Shown in pieces: positions 57,243-64,000 of a stretch of 64,000 nt of DNA (positions are counted from its first letter, which is position 1; each line of letters opens with the position of its first letter). This DNA is from Orobanche coerulescens (lineage: Eukaryota; Streptophyta; Magnoliopsida; Lamiales; Orobanchaceae): positions 146,135,858-146,199,857 of the forward strand of contig CM065810.1 in assembly GCA_033398695.1 (NCBI GenBank), given 5' to 3'. The notes under the pieces are model-generated. The model was not told the origin of the DNA. It searched no databases and saw nothing but the letters and a program-made list of their open reading frames with translations. A program made the position numbers and the translations under genes.

Positions 57243-57695
57243 CTAACGTGGATAACGTGGATAACCATTATACTTATTCCAAGACCAGTCCATTGGTTGC
57301 TGCACCATTCTAATAAATTGCTGATGATAATGATTATTATGCGGGTGAGCTGTTTCATAGCCATGAAATCCATGCCCATTGGCCATTCCCATCATCTGCG
57401 CGGGCATAATCTGGGGTGGCGGAGGATGCGGGATCGGAATCGGCATTCCAGCATGATTATTCCCACTACTTTTATTACCAACGATATTATGAGTCACATT
57501 AGCAATCCCATTCACATGGTTGAGGTCACCGCTGGATGACTCACTAAAGCTATGTGGTGGGACTGGTGCGGAAGCAAACAAATGATCCAACGGTGAGGGT
57601 TTAGGGTTAACAATACACAGCTTGTGTTTCTTATCTAATACTCCTAAAAATATGATAAGCCCCTCCAATCTTTTAAAAATTGTTCCCCATTTCAC
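57243..57695 (-). CDS. Uncharacterised Pro/His/Asn-rich frame inside the Harbinger element
   Basis: The frame of 150 codons ends at 57243-57245. From about residue 32 the composition is protein-like: PSPLDHLFASAPVPPHSF, a Ser/Asn stretch, PIPIPHPPPPQIMPAQMMGM, then His/Asn-rich and PMDWSWNKYNGYPRYPR at the end. The first 30 residues look less credible; TTTTTAG near 57650 could be a splice acceptor opening a real exon. I do not recognise it. It may be the terminal exon of a captured host gene, a third Harbinger gene, or part of the accessory gene's leader. Its strand and position upstream of the Myb-like gene fit the last two. Confidence 0.4.
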   Translation of the reverse strand: MKWGTIFKRLEGLIIFLGVLDKKHKLCIVNPKPSPLDHLFASAPVPPHSFSESSSGDLNHVNGIANVTHNIVGNKSSGNNHAGMPIPIPHPPPPQIMPAQMMGMANGHGFHGYETAHPHNNHYHQQFIRMVQQPMDWSWNKYNGYPRYPR

Positions 57696-58309
57696 TCCAT
57701 TCCATTCATTTACAGAATCAAACTATACATATATTACACAATCTCCTCCAAATAGACATATTTTCCGGTATCTCAAAATGCTTTCTCCTATAACACCCTA
57801 AACAAAATCAAATATCCTCTGCCCCACTCGGATCAGTCCAGCAAAAACAAAGAAGCTGGACATACATGCTAGAAAAACTGGACAATAGTTGTGGGTAAAG
57901 AATTTCAAATTCACTGTTAATTGTGGCTGCCAGTAACTATAACTACAAACTATATGAGTAGGTTTTTAAGAGCTATGATTCATAACACCTAAAAAACTTG
58001 GCTAAGAGGAATCGCAGCAACAAAAGTAATGGAATTCAAAACCAAAACGTCTGAGGTTGAATCAAGAAAAACTATTAGAAAATGAAATTACGAAGAGGAA
58101 GACGCAAGTAACCGAATAACCAAGGAAAACAACAACAATATGCATAAATTGCGAATTCTACCCTGAAATCAGAAAACAAAAGCAACTTAAGGGCTTTGAT
58201 AAAATTCATATACCTAAAAACAACATCCATATAATACACAAAATTGAGGGGTTGAATCAATCTGATTCCTCCAATTCACCGTATATAGTAGAGAATGAAA
58301 AAAAAACCT

Positions 58310-58560
58310 GGTTCACGTATATGTACCAGAAGAAGCCGGAAAGCACTTTCTATAGGTTCAATTCGCGGCCAAGGTGAAAGTGGAAAAGAGAAAAAAATTC
58401 AATTTTGGGTTTGATGTGTTCGATTCGGGGCCAGATGTCAGTTAATTTTTAGGGGAAATTGGGTTTGGGTTGGGTTTGGGTTTAGGGGAAATTGAGGGAG
58501 GTTGAAGGCCGGCCGCGGGTTTGCAGCGATGAAGGTGCAGCGGCGGCGGAAGAAGGCGGG
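58310..58560 (-). promoter_or_regulatory. Possible 5' leader exon of the Harbinger transcription unit
   Basis: On the minus strand a locally GC-rich stretch (CTTCTTCCGCCGCCGCTGC) is followed by C/A-rich, plant-leader-like sequence (CCCTAAACCCAAACCC). A possible splice donor, CCAG|GTTTTT, stands near 58310. It lies between the right terminal repeat and the genes, where a promoter and untranslated exon would be expected. No clear coding. Confidence 0.3.
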
Positions 58561-61412
58561 GATCTGTCGTTCCTTTTCTTTTCTTCCGATTGTGTTTCAA
58601 AACAACATGTGTATTACAAGCAAAAAAAGAATATAATCTTAGCTCTTGATGGGAGTAGAATGGTCACGGTGATTTGCAGAAAAGTATCCGGCGACAGAGG
58701 CGAGGAGCAGAAGTCGGTCGATAGTGCAATTCTCTCTCCTTCAAAATTTCTGGGTACATACGAGAGAATGAGAGGATTCTGTCTATTATAATCGGCCCAA
58801 AAAAGTACATTAAAATCAATGAAATATAGATTTCTGTACAAGTCTTATAAATATTAAATACCTCTAGATTTAATAGAACTTTAAAAAATAAAAATTGAAT
58901 ACCATGAAATTTTGAAGGACTTTTTAAGAGTCCATCTAAATCTACATTAAATACCTGATAACTTTTTAAGAGTCCATCTAAATCTACATTGAATACCCCA
59001 AACCTTTTAAACTCCACCAAAATCTATTAAATTCCATTAAAATCATAATTAAATACACCCCCCGTAGTATACGGAATTTTGATTTTATGAAATAGTATAC
59101 GAATGAATTGTGGTAAATGGATCATGTTTTATTGTTTTGGTGTCGAATGCCTATTTATATATAGGCGTGTGTATATTTGTGAACATGAAACGATGTCAAG
59201 TTTATAACGAGTCATGTATGGTTTCTTAAAATTTTGGGTCATCGCGGTCTAAATTGATGTCGGGTATACATATAAATAAATTATGAAACGACAGGGTCTA
59301 AAATTTTCCTTTTAATATAAAATTATAGTATAAGCCCTAAATTAATTTATTTGACATTTTTAGTATTAAATTTTGATATTTTACAGTTGTGACCCTAAAC
59401 TTTATTAAATCAACATATTTAACCATAAACTATTACATTGGTCATTTTAACCTTAAATATTATTAATTGTCCATTATCATCTTAAAGTATTGAATTACTA
59501 TTTCGGGAAACTTACTAAACAAGGAAAGTTACTAAAAGTGGAAGTTATTAAAAAAGGAAATATGACTAAAATAAGTAATCTGATTTAAAAGAAGTTATTA
59601 ATAATAAGCCGATCATGAATTCGTGTAGATTCGCCGAAGAAAGAGTTGTTCCAATCTTTATATTTCCTGTTGTGTTTGCACCGGCGGTCTAAGGTACAGA
59701 TATTCTAACCTTTTTAGTAAAGGTTTCGTATGACCTGTCTTTCCTCTCTTTGACTGCATTGATTGATCTTGTCATCTGGTTCTGAGCCTCATTGTCAGGC
59801 TTTCCTATTTGATATATATTATGATATTTGAACCCTTGATATTGAGCTACCACGGATATGTGAACCTTTGATATGTGTGAACCTTTGTACTTTGGCTCTG
59901 AGGTTGATATGCTTCGTTGGTATTGTATTTGTGACTCTATTGATAATTTGTTTGAACCCTCATGGTGATGTTGACATAACCCATTCGTTAACCTTTTGTA
60001 ACCTTAGCATTTGGACCTTTTTGAAACTTTGGAGGTTCTTTTGGGATATATTAGCAGGATGTGAAAACTTTTCTTAATTATGATATGGAAATGTTTGAAA
60101 GGAGAAACTATTTTATAACGACGATTCTAACATGATTTAAGACCATTTTCATTTGGGATTTTATAATTTCATAAAGACTACTTTAAAGGATATTTTAAGA
60201 AAACCTTTATCAAATATTACTTTTATAAACGCCGTCTTTTGGAAGATTTCTTTCTAAATGAACAATCGTTATAAACCTCTTAATTGGATTGTACTACGAA
60301 CCTTTTGAAACAATTGATGTGAACCTGCTAAATTGAACTATTGTTTTAAACCTTCATTTTGACTCTTTTGACTATGAATCATGGGATTTTGGATCTTGGG
60401 ATATTGAACCTTGTTGATTGGAACCATTGACATTGGCACTTATACTACTGGAATCTTGATATTGAACTTTGGATTCGAACCTTGATTATTTGACTATTGA
60501 TATTGATTTTGATTTGAACCCTGATTACCTTTGACCCTTCAGTATTTACCCAGGCATTATTTTGTTCTCAGTTATGGGGGGTCCATGACCATAGCATTGA
60601 TGCACCAATGTTATGACTCTAGTGGGGCTGGAGAGATGTCCCCCAGCGTCCCTTATCTACTACATGCTACGGCCGATATTATGATATGATTTGTTTGCAG
60701 GGGCGTATGGATGAATCCTAGATTTGTTTGTTTCTTTGTTTGTTTGTTTGGGCTACTACTATGGCATGGATATATATTACATTTGTTTGGTGACTGGGCA
60801 TGCGTGCAATGCAGCCCCTCACATTTTGGGAGCTAGCTACTACATGGATTATTTTGAGGACTCCCCTCCTACTCGAGGACTCCCCTCCGAATACATTGAC
60901 TATGAAGACGTGATATGGTTTTTTTGGATATTTATTTGGCCTGGGGTAAATATACTGACACATACACTCACCTTAACCATTTATCCTACCCTTTACCTTG
61001 TACTTCTTATGATTTTCTTGACTCTAATTTTTGTATCTCATTCATATCGTTTCTCTGTTTTTGCTTTGTTATCTATACATATCTGTTCACTGAGATTTGT
61101 AAGCTCATCCGCATTTCTTTTCTCATGCAGCAGGTTTAGTAGGAAGCTGGGTTACGGATGGAGAGATTTTCTTGCTTTTGGGCTTAGAAGACTTTACCCT
61201 GTTAGATACCTGCTGGACTTAGAGATGAATAGTAGCTGTTATGTTTGGGCTTAGTATCTTATGTTTTGGGCTTAGTATGTTGTTGCCCTCTTTGTAACTT
61301 GTACCTTGTTTTGTTTTCCTTTGTAACCCTTTGTAAGCTTTACATTAGAATTGTATCTCCATTTCACTTGTGTTCTGATTTGACTCCACCCTTTTCGGGT
61401 TGGGGCGTTACA

Positions 61413-61905
61413 AACACTATTCATGATCATCATGCATCATCACGTAAACCTAGTTTACGGGTATTCAAATTCGCATAACCAGTTTGGTTTAACTGCGAAT
61501 TCCTGCATCATCAGTAAGGACACGTCATATAGATTGGAGTAGTCTACATATCATCAGTTACATCATCAACACCTTAGATCATGCACATTTCAATTTACAT
61601 ATGCTTAATTTGTAATTAACGTTACCACTTAGTCATTTCTACTAACAATATATTCGGTACTCCCGACTATGATCTTAACATGTTTTCATACTCATTATAA
61701 TGATGTAAAAATTATATTATTAATTTACATGGTTTTTTCAAATCAATTGCTACATTTTTCGTTAGGAGCTTATAACTCTGTCGGTTTGCGATATTTCAAC
61801 CCGATAATTATTCTAGCACCCGATTCTTGCAAGAAATGTGATTTTACAATTTTTACAACTGTGTCACATTTTATTTCATCTCGTCATAACTAATTTATAG
61901 CTAAC
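61413..61905 (+). repeat. TR-GAG LTR 6, right fragment
   Basis: It continues LTR 6 from the duplicated AACAC and matches positions about 160-650 of the other LTRs. It is cut at 61905 by a copia LTR; CTAAC (61901-61905) is the probable target site of that element. Confidence 0.88.
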
Positions 61906-62439
61906 TGTTGATCCCAGTTGAGCAATTGATCTAGTTTATTATCTTAGATAAATCTAAAATAACAAAGTATAGAAGTTGACTTTGGTATATGAATAACTTA
62001 ATCAATACGCGGAATATATTGATCAACTTAAGAAGAACAGAAAGTATAAAGACAAGGTTTCACACAAAACACTTCAATATATTACGAGCACTCTGAATAA
62101 TGCTAGGGTTTTACAACCTTGAAGTGAATTCGACACTAGAACAATACGTACAATGTTCTAACCTTAGGATCTCCTTTTATAGACTAAGGAACCCTACACG
62201 GTTTTACAATGACTTCTTACACAAAACAACTATCTTCTAAACCTTTAGAATATACACAATATCATTACTATAAATACACAAACGCGTATACATTCTTATC
62301 TTCAAGCAGCAGAATACTTCTCACCAGCAGCAGAGTTATAGCAGCAGACTTGTCTAGCAGCAGTGTTGTTATACTAGCAGCAGAGTTGTCTATCAGCAGC
62401 AGTGTAGTACTTAGAAGCAGAGTTCTTTAAAACCCAACA
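61906..62439 (-). repeat. 3' LTR of the right-hand copia element (534 bp)
   Basis: The plus strand starts TGTTGATCCC and ends AAACCCAACA. On the minus strand it begins TGTTGGGTTT next to the polypurine tract. A TATA box, TATAAAAGG (minus), is at about 62174-62182. A degenerate CAGCAGAGTT-type minisatellite fills 62305-62425. Confidence 0.82.
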
Positions 62440-62452
62440 ATCCTCCCCTAAA
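62440..62452 (-). other. Polypurine tract of the right-hand copia element
   Basis: The minus strand reads TTTAGGGGAGGAT directly before TGTTGGG, the usual copia arrangement. Confidence 0.8.
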
Positions 62453-62503
62453 CTTGATATTTTTCCTGAAAATATGCAAGTTTCTTTTGAGCATTAATGA
62501 CCA

Positions 62504-64000
62504 CTAGGAGGATGCTTCCAAACACTTAGTTTTTGACCTTAATGCTTGAATAGCTCTTCGACACTGCTCTTGAATACTTTGAATCAACACATCAACCTTT
62601 CCAGATGCTGTATAAACTCTTATTCCTGATGATAACATAACAACAAGAGTTCCAACTCTAAGTGGATATTCCCTTTCAGAAAACATAAATGCATCCACTC
62701 CTTTGGTTGTAGCTACCTGATGTACTTCACATGAGTCATAGTATGTCCAAGTAGTACTCAAATCATATGCTTCAAACTTCCAATATTTTACATCTGACTC
62801 TGGTTCATAAAGCCTATGCAAGTAAACCCATAACTCTTGAGCTTTAACATCAACCAGTTGTCCTGCCTTTTGTCTTTCTTGAACCATCTTCCAAAGAGTA
62901 TCAAGATCATCCCTGTCACATGCTTTAACAAGTTCAGCAAATGATATAAATGATGAAGTTTCACCACCCAATCTTGTAATCTTCCAAGTTGTTGATGCCA
63001 AATCATTTTCTATGTAAATTTCCCAATCAACAATGGGATGCCTGACTTGTAGTGGATCAGGGTAAAAATCATCTTCTATCAAGATAATCTTTGTGTTAAC
63101 CTGATCAAGCTTTTCAAATTGACCTTCTTCAACTCTTTTCCTCTTTTGAACTCTGGTTCTGCAAGACTCCATATGTTCATTATGACTTTTGATGCATTCA
63201 GCTTCCCTTTTTGAATCCATTGGAACAAACAGAGTATTCTTCCTGTAAGCAGTATAATAATGAAGCTTGATCTCATCATATGACCTTCCCTTAAACTGAG
63301 TCATCTTCCAACCAGCTTGACTACACAAATATTGTTTCATTTGAGCTATCATTTGTGCTTCAGTAGGCTTCCTAGGCTTCTTTTGCTTCCTTTTGAATGA
63401 ACTAGTAACATACTCAAATGCTTGATCAGTTCTCATCTTTATGAAATCACACAGTTGTGAAGTCCTCTGTTCATCATTTAGTGTGGCATCTGCAAGCAAC
63501 TCCAAAGCCTTTTTGCCTACCTCAGGATTGTGCTTGACCATGTAGTCAATTTCCTTCTGTGAAGGCTCATAGTCAAGTGCAGCAGTCTTAGGTTTAGGTC
63601 CACCTTTTTCTTTTCTTTCTGATTCCAAAGCTTCCCTGACCTCCTTTTCTTGAATTTGCCTAGCCTGTTCTTCATTCCAATCAATCAAAGCTTGCTCTTC
63701 ATCACTAAGAGTTACTTGTTCTTTCATAGCTTCTTTCATAGCAAAATCCCTATCATAAGCTTCCAATTTATCTTTAGGCCAACAATCCAGAGGTATCTGA
63801 GTAAGATCCATTTCATCATCACTAGAATCTATCTCAGGTTGTTCAATCATCTTGCCTTTACCTTTGTCAGTGCTTGAAGCAGTAGATTTGGTCTTCTTGA
63901 TAGGTTGTGAAGGTTCTCTGATTAACACTCCTTTGGTTGGAAGCTTGGATACATGGATTGGTTGTGTGATTGATTGAATGGTTGGTTGTGGTGTTGATTG
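62504..64000 (-). CDS. Copia post-pol extension / env-position ORF, partial, open
   Basis: The frame is open from the window edge to the stop at 62504-62506, almost 500 codons without a break, and its start is off-window. No transposase, RT or integrase motif is present. The first part is charged and probably disordered (PTKGVLIREPSQPIKKTK, acidic DSSDDEMD). Then comes a helix-rich Glu/Lys region with a coiled-coil look (NEEQARQIQEKEVREALE). A basic KRKQKKPRKP and the QKRKR stretch follow. The C-terminal 200 residues form a compact domain: HPIVDWEIYIENDL, ACDRDDLDTLWKMVQERQ, ELWVYLHRLYEPESD, YYDSCEVHQV and YPLRVGTLVVMLSS. I recall similar domains at the end of many copia polyproteins from Asteraceae genomes; their role is unknown. 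No signal peptide or membrane segment is evident, so a true envelope role is doubtful. Confidence 0.75.
   Translation of the reverse strand, partial: QSTPQPTIQSITQPIHVSKLPTKGVLIREPSQPIKKTKSTASSTDKGKGKMIEQPEIDSSDDEMDLTQIPLDCWPKDKLEAYDRDFAMKEAMKEQVTLSDEEQALIDWNEEQARQIQEKEVREALESERKEKGGPKPKTAALDYEPSQKEIDYMVKHNPEVGKKALELLADATLNDEQRTSQLCDFIKMRTDQAFEYVTSSFKRKQKKPRKPTEAQMIAQMKQYLCSQAGWKMTQFKGRSYDEIKLHYYTAYRKNTLFVPMDSKREAECIKSHNEHMESCRTRVQKRKRVEEGQFEKLDQVNTKIILIEDDFYPDPLQVRHPIVDWEIYIENDLASTTWKITRLGGETSSFISFAELVKACDRDDLDTLWKMVQERQKAGQLVDVKAQELWVYLHRLYEPESDVKYWKFEAYDLSTTWTYYDSCEVHQVATTKGVDAFMFSEREYPLRVGTLVVMLSSGIRVYTASGKVDVLIQSIQEQCRRAIQALRSKTKCLEASS

Larger units (their letters stand above)
53182..59063 (-). 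mobile_element. PIF/Harbinger DNA transposon (5.9 kb)
   Basis: The terminal inverted repeats open GGGGGGTATATTTAATTATG on the left and GGGGGGTGTATTTAATTATG on the right (reverse complement). They extend some 45 bases with few mismatches. GTA flanks both ends (53179-53181 and 59064-59066), the 3-base target duplication expected of the superfamily. Both expected genes are on the minus strand: a DDE transposase (55190-53783) and a Myb/SANT-like protein (56485-55459). A third coding-like frame lies at 57695-57243. Subterminal regions are rich in ATGGATTT repeats on the left and a roughly 50-base direct repeat (58921-59010) on the right. The stretch 56486-57242 shows nothing recognisable. Confidence 0.92.
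51167..61412 (+). mobile_element. Large solo LTR with nested hAT MITE and PIF/Harbinger, target duplication AACAC
   Basis: It starts TGTAAAACCC and ends GGGGCGTTACA. AACAC is duplicated at 51162-51166 and 61413-61417, which rejoins LTR 6 exactly. After removing the MITE (52311-52870), the Harbinger (53182-59063) and their duplications, about 3.8 kb of LTR-like DNA remains. No primer-binding site, polypurine tract or coding is seen, so a solo LTR is the simplest reading. The remaining DNA (51167-52302, 52879-53178, 59067-61412) is non-coding. It includes a TA microsatellite at about 52065-52100, a 50-base duplicated segment at about 51960 and 52164, and a degenerate GAACCTTGAT-type repeat at 60340-60540. 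A deletion derivative of a full element cannot be excluded. Confidence 0.7.
13120..61905 (+). mobile_element. Tandem array of a gag-only LTR retrotransposon (TR-GAG type): six LTRs, five internal regions
   Basis: LTRs begin at 13120, 20613, 25741, 30875, 45164 and 51006. The first five are complete (3025, 3032, 3034, 3010 and 3027 bases); the sixth is split and truncated. After removing nested insertions, the five internal regions are about 2091, 2096, 2100, 2090 and 2091 bases. Each complete LTR both ends one unit and starts the next, which is the signature of unequal recombination between LTRs and not of independent insertions. Every internal region has a tRNA-Met primer-binding site, gag and a polypurine tract but no pol. 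The gag type is chromovirus/Tekay-like. The right end of the array is not visible because a copia element interrupts LTR 6 at 61906. Confidence 0.9.
61906..64000 (-). mobile_element. Ty1/copia element, 3' end, minus strand (continues off-window)
   Basis: It comprises a 534-base 3' LTR, a polypurine tract and a long open frame after the pol region. Reverse transcriptase and integrase must lie to the right of the window. The extra post-pol frame suggests a SIRE-type or related copia with an additional gene or an extended polyprotein. Confidence 0.75.

Noticed and set aside
58492..58791. Plus-strand frame at the right end of the Harbinger
   Set aside because: It is opposite to the element's genes and covers the GC-rich putative leader; no recognisable protein features.
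60724..61254. A 176 residue hydrophobic frame near the end of the large solo LTR
   Set aside because: T-rich low-complexity DNA gives Phe/Leu-rich translation; no conserved motif and no upstream gene structure.
1..64000. Endogenous pararetrovirus or other virus sequence
   Set aside because: No coat, movement or pararetroviral RT motifs were seen. All reverse-transcriptase-related sequence fits Ty1/copia or Ty3/gypsy elements with LTRs.
1..64000. Ordinary host genes
   Set aside because: Every long, protein-like frame could be assigned to a transposable element. The only possible host-derived piece is the fragment at 57243-57695 inside the Harbinger.

Overview
The window is repetitive plant nuclear DNA made almost entirely of nested transposable elements. 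No ordinary host gene, rRNA gene or CRISPR array was found. The elements are plant-type: Ty3/gypsy chromovirus integrase with a chromodomain, Angela-like Ty1/copia, Tat-like and Athila-like gag, PIF/Harbinger and hAT MITEs. Primer-binding sites match plant initiator tRNA-Met. The gag and copia-extension proteins resemble ones I associate with Asteraceae (the daisy family). That placement is from memory and should be treated as a weak inference.

Left part, 1-13119: a four-level nest. A Ty3/gypsy Tekay-like element (pol 3' end plus 3' LTR, 1-2895) sits in an Angela/BARE-like copia element (2896-6048). That copia sits in the gag of a Tat-lineage element (6049-8570). The Tat element in turn sits in the 3' LTR of a minus-strand gag-protease-only Athila-like element (8571-13119).

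Central part, 13120-61905: a tandem array of one non-autonomous, gag-only LTR retrotransposon (TR-GAG type). It contains six LTRs of about 3.0 kb separated by five internal regions of about 2.1 kb, in the order LTR-int-LTR-int and so on. Each complete internal region has a tRNA-Met primer-binding site, a 0.7 kb leader, a decayed gag with three zinc-knuckle-like motifs, and a polypurine tract. No protease, reverse transcriptase or integrase is present, so mobility would have needed an autonomous partner. Copies 2-5 share nonsense codons and a 6-base deletion that copy 1 lacks, so they expanded from an already broken ancestor.

The array has been hit by later insertions with clean target-site duplications: a minus-strand solo LTR (17485-19856, ATTTC), a 9.2 kb non-coding LTR element (34893-44076, CTGAA), a hAT MITE carrying a tRNA-like Pol III promoter (49732-50447), and a solo LTR (51167-61412, AACAC). 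The last holds a second hAT MITE (52311-52870) and a 5.9 kb PIF/Harbinger transposon (53182-59063). The Harbinger has an apparently intact Myb/SANT-like gene and a damaged transposase.

Right edge, 61906-64000: the 3' LTR and extra post-pol ORF of a minus-strand Ty1/copia element that continues outside the window.

The most unusual signal is a set of dense arrays of short CG-rich palindromes immediately upstream of the TATA boxes of related Ty3 LTRs: TTACGGCCGTAA in one family and TTAGCGTGCGCTAA or TTAGCGTACGCTAA in another. They look like a rapidly diverging, position-conserved promoter or chromatin module.
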